Assembly: GCA_013399895.1 (NCBI GenBank) | Contig: VXBA01003437.1 | Span: forward strand, 1,254,597-1,318,596 | Direction: 5' to 3' | DNA from: Serilophus lunatus | Taxonomy: Eukaryota; Chordata; Aves; Passeriformes; Eurylaimidae | Length of the DNA: 64,000 nt | Shown: in pieces, positions 1-13,073 of the stretch | Position numbering within the stretch: the stretch's first letter is position 1 | Layout: each line of letters begins with the position of its first letter | Made by a program: the position numbers and the translations under genes | The notes under the pieces: generated by a model | The model's input: only the letters and a program-made list of their open reading frames with translations | Databases searched by the model: none | Told to the model about the DNA's origin: nothing

Positions 1-3000
1 AGATGGCAACATGGAAGATGACATGGAAGCAACTGCCTAAGAAGTGACAGATGGATGTGTGGGAACATTAAAGAAGTGGAGCGAGTGGGGGAGAGACAGG
101 AAACTCATCGAGGGAACATAAGTAAGGGAAGGGCAGAATTATATAGAACTTTGAAAGTACTGAAAAGAGCTCAAATCTGATGCAAATATGGGTGGTGAAC
201 AGTAGGGGGAATACAAAAATAAGAGTGACAATTAAATCAGCAAGCAGGAAGCATTATTTTAACAGCTACATGTTAGGAAGTGAAAGAAGTCTCTATTCCT
301 TCTGTCATAATAGACATGTCTAGAACGGAGCTGAAGATAGTGCACTGGTTAAGACAAGGCATGAAATAAGGCTCACTCATAGGGATTTAAAAAAAACAAA
401 AAGCATGTCTTAAGATGCTAAGAAAGCAAGCACCAGATTTATAGCTAACCTAGATACTACCAATGGAATGAATATACTATAAAAAAAAAATCTAAAAATT
501 GCACACCTGAATAACATAGAAACTGAAGATTGTATTGTCTGTAGCAGGACAAGAAAACCAAGAATAAAGGACAGAAAGAGGGCAAGAGATGAAACTTTGG
601 CCCCACTGAAATAAATAGGAATATGTACAACATTTGCACTGGTATCTGGATTTTACAAAAGGAGGTAATTCTGGCTATTTTTCAGCTGATGACATGGTAT
701 CCCACAACTATCCTATGAATGCCTGCCTAATACTGGAATATGGACCTGGAGATATCACAGAGAAGCAGAATAAAACACAGTTTCTTAACATATTCATATT
801 AGTAAAATCTCATTAAATAACTGGGGGAGATTTGAGAGGTTATACAGAGCTTTTTCCTTTTGTTAGCTTTCTATCAGCTGAATACCAAACCTCAGATGAT
901 TTTCACTATTTACGTTCTAATTTTAAAAAGAACTACTCAGTTTTAATTAAAACATTTTACCAGTGTTTCAAAACAAACAGGGCTGCATTTGTACCAGTCC
1001 AATAAAACACTAAAATATGAACGCTGAAAAATTTTGTAAGAGGTCTGCTCCACCTTCTATTCCAGAGAACTCTAGAGCTTGGATATAGTTTCATACTCCA
1101 TTACTTCTGCTCTGATCTTTAAAAACTAATTTCAATGTTAAATAAAGACAAAATTTCCACAGTTTCCAAACGACTACAAAGTCTGTTCTCCATTTGCAGA
1201 AGGCGGGTACTTCAAAGTCTGCTCCTTCACGGAAGTCAGCAAGTCCTAACTTTGGACTATGGTTTATGAAATGGACAAACCCAGGCTGACTACAAATAAA
1301 ACATATTTTAGAGAGAACTAAGATCTACAAAACCCAGTATTTACAGCTTGTACTACATTTTAAGACAACCCAAACCACTATTTAAAGCAGTTTTGTTTGG
1401 ACAGCAGTTCCTGTGTTTGCAACACACATACCAGAATCAATTAAAGCTGATCAAAAACTAATTTCTCTTTACACAACTAAGTTGTAACAGAAAAGCTGAC
1501 AAAAAACTTACCAAATAACATTATTTCATAGATTGCCTGATTTAACTACTCTTAAATGGTGTTTCTAGGATTTTTCCTTTTACTTTCTCATTTACATATG
1601 GACTAAATCCCTGAGCTACACACTTGCTTTTCATTCCCAGTATTTTTTTTTTTACAAATTCAATGGGTATTCACCCCAAAAAGCACTTCAAGAACTGGCT
1701 CTATTTTCTAAATGACATCTTTCTAGATATGGTTGAGCCTCATTTTTGGATAGGTAAAAACTGAGAGCAAGACCAGTAAAACTGCTTGAGAACACACCCA
1801 CATCAACTAAGAGTCTGCATTTTACACCAACAAAAGAAATACATTACATAGTTAATTCATACCTTACATCACCATTAACAATAATAACTTGTAAATACTC
1901 AAAGTTCTGTGGTTGGTGTAGCGTAAAAGCATTATGAACACTGTCACCTTTCTTCTATTGGTGTCTTTAAGAGTAAGCTATCAATACTGTTCCCAATGAC
2001 AGCTGGGAATGCTGCTCTGAAGGCTGCCCTGCACAGACTGTCCATGCCTGGAGCACGTTCCTGAGTTCTCCTCTGGCTTGTTTCTATTTTAACTGAAACA
2101 TTTCAAGACCTATAGTTTCATTTTCTCTGATAACAAAGGTCCATTTATTGTTTAAAACATGAAAGGTGGCTTAGAGCTCAATTATTTTATTTGTTAGTGA
2201 TATTCAGAAATAACAAGTTCTCCATGGGATGTTTGACTCTGTACCAATTCAAGTGAACAGAAAATATGTTAACTGATGAGACCAGAACTTGGTGAGGGAC
2301 TAGAATATGCTACACATTGTACTAAATAATTAGCAATACCCACAGATAAACTCTTTGACATACATTAGTTGTACCACGTAAATAATCTGGTCAAATTGGC
2401 AGAACAGAGTTTTTGTAAGTAAGTTAAATAAAAGTTTTGCAAACTTTTGTTCTTAAATACTGCTGAATCCATCCATACAGGATTTATTAAAAAAAAATTT
2501 ACGAAATTCTACTTCATACCACCAAATTCACACAAGCTTTGAAAGATACTGTTCAATAACTGCATTTAGTTTTTTAATCTTGTTATTTTACTGCCTTAAA
2601 AAGCAGGAAAGAATTTGTTGAGACAATTTTTTGATCCAAAATTTCTTTTCATAAATTGAAATTAAAACTACTGTTTTTAAGAAAAAAATAGCCTGTCTTT
2701 GTGTCAAATTAGCTAAGCAGTACAGAAAGGTATCCTTAGAAAGTGAATGTTCAATAGTTACCAATGGTACAAGGGCAACAGACACAGAGCATAACACAGG
2801 AGTGCTTTTGGCCTCTAACTCTCCCTCAGTATCGTGACATCTGTACAGTGTATTTAGCACTCCCATCATAGACATAACAGGTAAACAGGTCAGGCTTCCA
2901 ATTAAAATCTCTGCCTATTGTTTTCTGTGCCCTTTTTATTCTGATGTTCATCAGTGGTTCTGAGTACACTGAAAAAAAATAAACAGAAAAACCAATACCA

Positions 3001-6000
3001 AAAACCACTGGATGACAGGAATTTATTTTTTTTTCCTGAAGAAGCTCAGAACTTTCTACATAAGATTAAATAAATATGTCAGGGTGAAGATCACCAGGAG
3101 TAGATCTATTTTCTTCCCTTTTCACTTCATAGCAAAATGAAGCATGAAAGTATGTTCCAGATTCACATGTGAAGCTAGTGAACATTAAGACCTTGTCCTA
3201 AATAGGTGTTTATATTTGTAGGCTCATCTACACAGATGGTTCTCCACCTACACACATCTAGATGGTGTCCAGACACTATGGCATTATACGAAATCAATGG
3301 CATTATAACAGAATTTGCCCTTCCTTATGTATGAACAACAAAAGCAGCTTATTTTTCCCTATTGCTTATGAGACAATTTAATACTTCAAAGGTCCACACA
3401 AACATTAATAAAAGACTTTCCAGATCAATTTGTAAGTTAGTCTACAGAAGTAAATTGTATAAAGTAGAAATTTTACATTCTACAACTCTACATATTGAAA
3501 CATTTTTTGTGCTTTCATTTCATGCACTAGGGAATAAAATCTTCATTTTATGTGACTTCCAGCATAATTACTTCTGAATGAATTAAAGTAACTAAGAAAA
3601 CAAGGCAAATTATGCCCATATCACAATATATTGCTTTTTCCCATTTGCAGTCTTCGTCATATGGCAGTGAATGAGCTCTCTCCTCTCCATGTGTGGATCT
3701 GTCAAGGTATCTGACTTTCAGCTGAATACATCTACAGATAAACATTGCCACGCAATTCCCCAGTTTTGATGTAGCATTACATACACACAATGAAAACTGC
3801 CAAAAGATTCATTTCTAAAGAAAACTACCCATTTTGAAAAATCAGCAGTTTTTTGTTCCAGGTGGAATATGAATATTTATATCTAAAAGTGATGATGCCA
3901 GAAGCAAACATTCCAAACAGGATTACTGATGTAGCATTTCACTTCAGCATCCTGAAGGACAATCCCCCAGTAATTTTCCTAGCCCTCAGAACTATAAATT
4001 GCACATCAAGTGGCTACATGTGAGGAAAACAATGAAAAATTAATCTCTCTTAGAACCATAAAATGTGCATTTAATGATTTATATTGGACTAGTTAATAAT
4101 TGAATTTGCAATCAATCAAGGGAACTGGGTAAGTTTCAGTTTGTTGCTAACAGCTTTAAGCAAGTTTCTATCTTTGCCATACATTAATGAAGGTTTCTCA
4201 TCTGGCACTAAGGCTCAGGCCAGTGTAAACTTACTGCTATGGCACTGACTGAACTCCAGTTCAAACCTGAGATCAGTTGCTCAAAGACAGATTGATTCTG
4301 ACAATTCTTAATCCAGGATACTTGAAGAAAACAAGCTGAGAGGCATTACATCCTATCCATATCTGCACAAAAAAAATCTTACATCAAGGCATTCAAGACA
4401 TTCTATCTAGATTACGCCTTCTTTAAATTCAACAGAAAGTAAAACTGCTACTCTTTGATCAACCTTCTTTGAACTATCATCCTGTTGCAAGGAGCTTCAA
4501 CCAAGGCCAAACTCCCCCTGTTTAATACTAATGCATGTTTGTTTGCAGTGTGTGCTGTTAAAATGTTGCATCTTACAATACTCAAATTTACAGTTTGCTT
4601 AGAATTGTTTTTAACTGCTTTTGTTGGGAGAGAAGCAGGGATCCTGCAGAAGCTCTCTTTCTTCCCTTCCTTAAATTTACTATTGAAGTAACACACTTGC
4701 ACAAATATTACTGACTTGTGAAAAAATACGTTTCCCCTTGGAAGAGCAGAATACATCTGAAAGTTTTTCCACATACAGGAAGGATTTAAAATTCCACAAT
4801 CTTAAAAAAGACATCTTTTTAAAACTTAGAAAACATACAGTTTATACCTAGATACACGTATATCTAAATGGACAGCAGTGTGCTTCCATGGCCACATGTG
4901 TAGCATCACATTGCTTATATTTAATAGCAATGCAGCTCTTTGCACAGTCTAAATAGTTTGTAAACAGAAATTAATGTCTCTTCAGCTACTCAGTCACTTG
5001 ATGAAGTAGTCCTAGCCATGTTTAATTGATCAAGGATCTGGCAGAGAGAAGCAAAAGGGTTTTCTAACTACATCCAGGGAATGACGGAAAGTAGGAATTA
5101 TAATTCAGAGCAGTTCCTAACTTCCAGACTATGATTTTTTTTACCTACTCACTGAACAGAACATGCTGCAAATGTGCTCTGTGAAGAGAGAAGATGGTGA
5201 AACAGTAAGGGGAAAACACAGACAGTAAATGTCTTTTTTCCCCCTCTTTTTTATTTTAAAATTTTGTAATGAGGATGACCAAAACTGCAGTTGTCCCATC
5301 CCCCTCCTTTCCTCCCAAGCAACTGAAAATCATCCTCTGAGCAGCTGGGATGCTTTAGGGTGAACAACACAAATCAGCATATCGTAAGTGTAATTAAATT
5401 TTAAACCAGCCTTTTAGGGGACACTGGTTAAACAGAAAGCCCTTTGTATCGTCATCACTTCAACAGCACTAGAAATGATACTTTCAAATGTGATTATGCC
5501 TGGTCTGAAGGTTGTCCACATTACAGAGCATCTGTGTGCCCTCTACACAACTATAGTGTGTCAACATGCCTTTTTTTCACAGTATCTGGGGGAATAGCTC
5601 CTGACTTTTTTTACTGAAACTTTTTTGACTCCTCAGTCAACTGTGCAAAACTTGGAAGCATTTGCAGATGGTATGAAGATGTATGTAAGTTACAGGAAAA
5701 CACTACAGATCTTATTTATTACACATCCTTAAATACAGACTGACATCTGCCAGCTCATAGTTAAGCAAAATTCACAGTGGAATCCACATTTCCAGTGGGC
5801 AACCTAGTCAAGAATTAAAATGCGTCACAAGACGTGTATTTGCAAGGATGGAAATAGGATAAACACTTAAGTTCAACAGCCCATCCACATCTCGGTCACA
5901 AGCCCTGTTAGAGCAGGACAGTCCCTACAGCCAATGTCACACACAGGAACTCAAATGCCCAGCAGTCAGGGCTGGCCCAGCACGAGCATTCAGATAGCAC

Positions 6001-7604
6001 CACAACACAGCAGAGGATCAAAAGGAAAGCTTTTGGTGGCAATTTGAAGCAAGGCTAAAACTCATACTTCAAGCTGGACATAAGAAGAGCTTTAATTTCT
6101 ACACCACCACAGCCCTGAAGGTGAGGTAAGCACTTAGCAATTAATTCTGCAGTTTCCTAGAATGACTGGCATCCAGATTCAGGTTTCTGTGAGTAGGGAC
6201 ACTATTGATATATCCCAGTTACTGTCTTCTCACAGGTAACAAACTATCTGCTATTTGCTGATACAATTTCAGGCCCTAGCACAGGTTGCTTTTGCCCTGT
6301 ATGTAGTAAGTGGCATGTCTTTCCCAGCTTTAGAACTTGCCTACCCTTCCAGATACAAAATGGAAAGAAACTACCAAAAAGTTATCAAAATACGATGACT
6401 ACAATGCTATTCAGAAGCGGTTGACTAAAAGGGCATGTCTTAAAACGTAACTGTCCATGCTGAATGGAGCTGCTGCAGCAAAGGTGAGTTTCAAACTGTG
6501 CCGAATTCAGTGAAAGTTTAGTGTGTGCATTTGTATAGAAGTTTGTATAGAAACAGGACTGTGAAAAGTGAGAACTGGGTTAATTCAGCAATAAAAAATA
6601 CACACCAAGGAATGATTTTATCTCTCTTTCATTAAATCATTAAACTTCATTAAACACAAGCAGTGCTGCTACTGTTTTTACTGATTTCCCAGTTAGCATT
6701 TTGTCTTCTTTTAGGATTGCATCCATCTGTGTTTTAAGCACACAAGTTAGTCCTTTACCAGTTACTTGTATGAGATTTCATACTTACCAGAGTGTTTTCA
6801 AATGCCTGAAATACTGAAAACCACTTCTACATTATTCATGTTTTCATCCATTATCGTTTGTTCCTAAAGTAATGTATTAAAAACTGACTAGTTGTTACAT
6901 AGAATAGCATGCCTTTCTGTAGTTACTAATTTTAACTGAAATCCCCAATTTCTGCAAGATTTACTAGCATTCAACATGACAGATTATGAAGCCACATGCT
7001 ACCCCATCATCTTTCACTGTGTTTCTTGGAGGCTTTCTCTCCCTCTGCATACCCTGCACAAGAGTGTGTGTTCTTCAGTCAATTCACACACATCACTGAA
7101 CAGCAAGGGCACATATCTAGGCCCACAGCAGGGGGGTTAATTAACTGTATAAGGGACAGAGCTCGCTCTAGTGTTATCTTTTACATGTATACAGAGAATA
7201 AACTGAGCTGACACTCAAGGGAAAATGCAGTGAAAGCTTTGCACTCCTCACTTTCTCACAGAAAGACACTAAGTTAAAAAAAATAAATACAGGTTTAGCA
7301 AAAGCTCAAGACTAGACTTGGGTAAGAAAGATCTCTTCTCAAAACACTGACACTGAAACATTCAGTTCAATACTCTTTTCAGATTGGGCTAAGACCTTGC
7401 AGATGGACAAATGAAAACATTTATCTCCTTGTCATAGCGCCTGTTCAGAGCTACTGCAGTTAATAATGGTCGGATGCACAGAGAGGCACTGGTTGCTTAC
7501 TTTCAGATTAAGAGACAATACAGTAACAAAAAAAGTATTTGCATGCAGCATCCCTTCTTTTGGTGTTAGTGCCAGTAAAGCTCCAACAGTGTTAAGAGTT
7601 TTAG

Positions 7605-7621
7605 AAAAAAAAAAAAAAAAA
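7605..7621 (+). repeat. A17 homopolymer run
   Basis: Uninterrupted poly(A), with no recognisable retroposon body before it. Confidence 0.9.
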
Positions 7622-7865
7622 GGAAAAAACCCCTGAGTTTTCTAAAATGCTGCAAGAGAGGGAGTTTTCCATCCCGGGAAAATAAATTGTCAAGTATATA
7701 AATGAACATATTAGGACTGATGGCACATGCATTGAGTTCAGACAGGGATACTAACTAATACAAATGGGAAAACAACTGTTATACTCCTATTCAAATAATG
7801 CAAGCCCAGGCTATCAATCCTTTTTGGGAGAGTGGTATCACTCTCTGTTCATGAAGTATGTATGT

Positions 7866-7912
7866 GCTTTGGGCAGGAGGTTGGACTAGATGACTCCTCT
7901 AACCCCCTTTGT
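7866..7912 (+). mobile_element. CR1 LINE 3' fragment
   Basis: This short remnant contains the CR1 terminal motif GGTTGGACTAGATGACTCC preceded by GGGCAGGA. The tail octamers are lost. Confidence 0.65.
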
Positions 7913-8947
7913 ACCTACAGTTTACCATTTACCATACCCCATCAACTGATTTTGGTATCAGCCCTGAATGTAATTATGAAAATAAAACTTGCATTATATG
8001 CTCTTGAGTGTATCCCATGCCTGAACCTCTCCATCTTTTTCCCTTCACTGTGTCATAACAATATTATTTCTTATCACTGAGGCAAAACTCATTTCCAAGA
8101 AGCATCCTGTAGGAGTTTGACTCTGGAGACACAGACAAACCATGTGCTCAATTAACAGTGCACTTAATATAGCAAACATAAGCGAGGGTCAAAGCATGCA
8201 ACAAAGCTCACCCTCACCTACTGTCAGAGAGCATCTCTGAGTTGCTCACACTTTAGACTGTGAGGATCTAGGTTGACAATAGGAGACAATTTTCTTGGAG
8301 TTTCTTTTTTCATTGTAGTGGTTGCGCCAGCTTGATGGGGTAGGAAGGAGTTTTTTGACCATTTTTAAGCTCCATTATATTAGTCTTTGTCATTTACAAC
8401 TCCTTTCTGACTGACCTGGCAGCTGGTTTGTCCAGGAACAACTTGACTGCATCAGCATATCAGTGAGCAGCATGTTAAAGCTTCACAGATGTCTTTCCTC
8501 TCAGAAGTCCTTACCCATCACCCCGCTAATCATATAAAGCAGGGGGCAGAGGAGCAGAAAAATCAGAAGCTGCCCTGCTTGAAAAAACCAGAAAACCTCT
8601 TACAAGTGCCTGCCCAAAAAGGTAACTTTAACTAAATCACAATGCCTGTATTCTCATGCTTCAGCATTCTTTGGGATTCTTGAGCTTCCTTTATTTTAAA
8701 TGATGCAGGAAAATGTCCTATGAGTAACTGCAATGTATTAATCCAAAATGATGCCCTGCAACATCGGACTGCAGTTACCCTTTAGAATTCTTAAATATGA
8801 ATGGGGTTTTGGGTAAGTCATAGGGCTAGCTTTCTGTTAGACTCAGCTACACTTTGAAACATTCGTGCAGAAAAGTTGTCTAAATGAGTAGCTCGATCCA
8901 TACATACATTTAAAGTCTAAAACAAAAGTAAACACATAACGCACCTC

Positions 8948-9991
8948 TGAGTTGTTTGACCTTGGTTGGACATGAGGTGCCCATCAAAGCCACTCTATCA
9001 CTCCCCTCAACTGGTCAGGGGATAGAAAATATACAAAAGGTTTATGGGTCAAGATAAGGATGAGGAAAGATCACTCACCAATTACCATCACAAGCAGAAG
9101 AGATTCAACTTGGGGAAATTAAATTTAATATGTTACCAATGAAATCAGAGTAGAATAATGAGAAGTAAACCCAAATTCTTAAAAGCACCTTCCCCCACTC
9201 CTCACTCCTTCCCAGACTTAGCTCTATTCTCAATTCTCTACCTCCTCAACACCAGAGGCACAAGTAGCCAGAAATGAGGGCTATGGTCAGTTCCTCACAT
9301 GTAGTTTCTGCTGCTGTTTCCTCCTCATGGGGAGGACTCCTTCCCATGCTCTAGTGTGGAGTCCCTTCCATGGGTGCAGTCCTTCCAGAATGCACTGCTC
9401 CAGCATGTTTCTCCATGGGGTCACAAGGCCTGACAGAAACTCTGCTCCAGTGTGAGCTCCTCTCTCCATGGATCCACAAATCCTGCCAGAAGCCTGCTCC
9501 AGCAAGGGCTTCCCATGGGGTCACAGCCTCCCCTGGGCTTCCACCTGCTCAAGTGTGGTATCTTCCACAGGCTACAGGTGGATCTCTGCTCCATCAGGGA
9601 CCTCCATGGTCTGTAAGGGCACAGCCTGACTCACCATGGTCTTCCACGCAGGCTATCAGGGAATCTCCACTCCACTACCTGCAGTACCTCCCACCCCTCC
9701 TTCACCAACTTTAGTGTCTGCAGAGTTACTTATCTCATATGTTCTCACTCCTCCCTTCTTTGGCTGCAATTTTCTTCCGCACAGCAACTTTATTTTTTTC
9801 CTTCTTAAATACGTTGTCTTGGAAGCATTACTACCATTGCTGATTGGCTCAGCCTCAGCCAGTGGCAGGTCCATTTTGGAGCCAGCTGGCATTGGTTTTG
9901 TTGGACACAGAGGAAGCTTCTGACAGATTCTCAGAGAAACCAGCCCTGTAGCCCCGTTGCTACCAAAACCTTGCCATGCAAAACCAATACA
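8948..9991 (-). mobile_element. Avian endogenous-retrovirus LTR, about 1 kb, probably solo
   Basis: On the minus strand the element begins TGTATTGG near 9991 and ends ...CAACTCA near 8948, giving TG...CA ends. I recognise the sequence as a high-copy bird LTR from memory, but cannot name the family with certainty. In its own sense it has a TATA-like TATTTAAG near 9,803-9,811 and a block of imperfect tandem units sharing GGAGCAG (plus-strand CTGCTC/CTGCT starts at 9395, 9442, 9494, 9545 and 9586). An ATTAAA lies near 9,123-9,128 where a polyadenylation signal would sit. No gag, pol or env sequence flanks it, and no clean target-site duplication is visible. It lies in the same orientation as PHF21A. 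Confidence 0.72.
9395..9592 (-). repeat. Imperfect tandem repeats inside the LTR
   Basis: Five diverged units share the core CTGCTC/CTGCT on the plus strand, with spacings of 47, 52, 51 and 41 bases. In the minus frame of 9287-9505 the repeats give recurring Leu-Glu-Gln. Confidence 0.6.
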
Positions 9992-12900
9992 ACCCAAAAG
10001 TCCCAAACAAATAGTTGCTTTACTATTGATTTGTGTTGAATCAACTCTGCAGAACTTGGAAGGAAAAAAGCCCTGTATCTATTCCAGTTCATGCATAAAA
10101 ACCAGCCCAATACCTTTCAACCAAGCTCCGGATACAGAACAAATTCTCACCATAGCTATGGCTTTGTAAGGCCACTGAAAACAAAAACAGCTGTTGAAAA
10201 TTCCCATCCTTCTCAGTAGAATTTAAGGTCTTCCTCTTTTTTTCATAAATGTGAAGCAAGACTAACAATACTGGCAGTGGATTATCATTTAGGTCTGATT
10301 TTCCATTGTACATTAATCATGTTATTCAAAGCCAGATTTTAAGCCATAAACAAAGACTGACTTGATGAGATTTCAAAGACACCTCATTGGTTCCTGCTTG
10401 GCCCAAGTGTACATGATCTATGCTGAAATCCTCAGGACTTGCAACCTAAGTTCTCAGGCAGAATTTAAAAGTTTGTCTCCAACTAAATCTCCATGAAATT
10501 TGCTAAATAAAAATCATGTCTTAAGAACTTAGTGTCTACTGTCAGGTTCTAAAAATCTTCTCAGCTGTTCTTCCTATGTACAACTCGTTGCAGGAATTCA
10601 GTTCTGCAAAGAACACTCACAAACCATTTTAGATTTCTTTTTGTGCTTCATCTCCATACTTCTTTGTTAGGTTATACTGAAAATAGTATCAATGGTGACA
10701 AAAAAAATGCAAAGATTTAACAGAAATTTTGTACATGCAACTGTAACAATTTCCATCCTCTATACTTCAGTCCCAGTCATCTGGATGTACTATCCTGTGT
10801 TGTGCCTGCTTCCTCCATAGGGGTACTGTGTGGATCAGCTATTCCAGTGGGAGAAGCAAGACAGACATAGCTTACCTTCCTTTCTGCCATTTAAGGGCTG
10901 CAGGTACATTTATCCCTGGAAAGGGAAAACAACCAAGCCAAAGATTGGATTCACAGCTGTGATTATGCAGAAATCTGGTCCAGAACAAATTCAAGCAGTT
11001 GTCAATGAAAGCTGTTTTACCCTTCCTTTGTGTCAGCCCTTCCTTTCTGCCACTCTCCTCATGACGAAAGCTGCATTCATTCAAGTGCACACAAGCCAAG
11101 TGAGCAAAGTGGATCGTGCTCAAAAAACAGCTCATCTCAGAGTTAGTCTTCAGATAGACAACTTTTTGACTCTAGTTACTGCACAGGAACATGAGCACCA
11201 GTTCTGGCACAAGAGAGGAGCAGAAGTCACCAGCTAGACCAGACAGGAGGACAGGTCACTACTTTGACAGTAGCTGCCTAATTTGAAGCATAATCAAAGT
11301 AGCCATATAATCACCACCTACAAAACCACAAGGTATGGGATACTATACTAGGTTTTGTCTCTGAATTAGAGTGAATTTGGTGCCTTAGAAGCATAGTGCT
11401 GGAACCACTGGCTTCAGAGGAAGATAAAGCAAAGAAATGCAAGCTGACTTTCCTTATTTCTGCACAGTGCTTCAGTAATTCCAAATAACGACACTAGGAA
11501 GTGTTATCATCTGCCCAATCACAGGATGTTCTTAAATAGATATTTCCTCAGCAACCTGCTTACAGTCTTTCAAGGACCATTATAAAAAGACAAAGAAAAC
11601 AACAGCTTTTTAAAAGTGGGTTTAGCGGGTTTTTTCAGTACAAGTTGAGCGTTTATGTAAAAAATCCCAAGTACTTCTCTAGTCTGAGCTACCCAAGGCT
11701 TCTTAAGGAGATGTTTACATTCCATAATGGGCAACACAGACAGAGATTAACTCTTTCTATACATTACATGCTAAACAGCAATTAAATTATTTAAGGAAAT
11801 GCACTCAAAATAAAAGATTTTAGAACAGTCTGCATTTTTAAGGCAGGCAAGGTAACAGAAGGCACCGTGGGAAAAAAACTACATTTAAGATATTTTCTTA
11901 TTACTTTGTTTTCTATAGAACTTAATTGGACTCCTTACCAAAGCAGTTTAAATACAAACATTAAACTACCTACAATAGGTGATTTTTATTTCTTCTGACA
12001 TTACATTTGCTGTCTATTTTCTTTCCCAGCACATGCCTGCTTTGGAGACATTGCTCAGTTGCAAACCACCACAGCACATTGTCACACAAACAGGATACAA
12101 ACAAGCTGCAATGTCTTTTCAGGTGATGCATCCCTCCCTCTCTCTAAAGTTTCTCCTCTTTGCTGACTACCAGAAATAGTAAGTGGGCTACAAAAACAAC
12201 TTCATCTCCAGTGAATAGGAATAGCCCAAATAGGAATGAGGTAAACATATGGCACAGTTGGGCAGCTTCCCTTAAAAGCAGGTATGAAAGCAGTAATGGA
12301 CATAGGGTAAGAGTGAACAAATAGAGATGAGATGGGCAAACAGGACTGCAACTGTTCTGAAGAGTTGAAAGTGCATTTGGGTGCAACTGCTCTTATAATC
12401 CAAACCTATGCACCAGAGGCAAAACTTTTCTCTTTTGGCTTCAATAAACACCTTACGTCATGACTTGTTCAATAAGGGAGAGTAAGCTCCAGTCAGAGGA
12501 ACAAATGCTGCCTCTCTCCACAAAGGCAAACACCACCTGAGAATGGGCCAAGCTCCTACCAAATCTTTACAGAGAAGTACACATACTCCACATCCAAACA
12601 CATTGATAAGACAAAAGACCCAGTAGCAACATCAACCTTAGTGGAAACGTTTTCCTCAGAGCTGGCTGCTAGCAGGGCTTCTCTCCCACAGCTTCTGCAG
12701 TCCCACCTCCCTCACTTGTAGTTCAAACTCACTCCAGCCCCCATTCTGCTCCAAGTTAATTGCATTCATCTTTCAGTCTGACATGGCAATAAAGCTACCA
12801 AGTCTTCGTGTAGAGTTCTACTAAGTGAGGCCAAGGTGATGAGAGCACCCAGCACTCCTTATGGTGATGCTTAGAATGTGATGCTGTTATTAGACATGGT

Positions 12901-13055
12901 TAGTGGAAAATTTAATTTTATAGAAAATTATACAGATAATTTTCAAAATCATAGGTGGAGAGGGAAGGAGCAAAGGCTCTGTTTGCTCAAGTTTACTGGC
13001 CATCCCAGCCAGTTCAACAGAGAACAGACACTATCCCGTGGGTCATACATACAAC

Positions 13056-13073
13056 TGTAATTATATAATTACA
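13056..13073. repeat. Perfect 18-bp AT palindrome
   Basis: TGTAATTATATAATTACA equals its own reverse complement and is followed directly by a second palindrome overlapping ACATATATGT (13071-13080). Confidence 0.9.

Noticed and set aside
6789..6806. 18-base segment before a perfect GTAAGTATG donor (minus strand)
   Set aside because: The acceptor side is weak and ambiguous between two AGs; best seen as an isolated donor-like site.
9656..10006. 116-codon minus-strand ORF
   Set aside because: It lies almost entirely inside the LTR and does not resemble a retroviral gene product.
10830..11237. 135-codon plus-strand ORF
   Set aside because: No recognisable domain, no splice or promoter context, and antisense to the PHF21A intron; length is within chance expectation for 64 kb.
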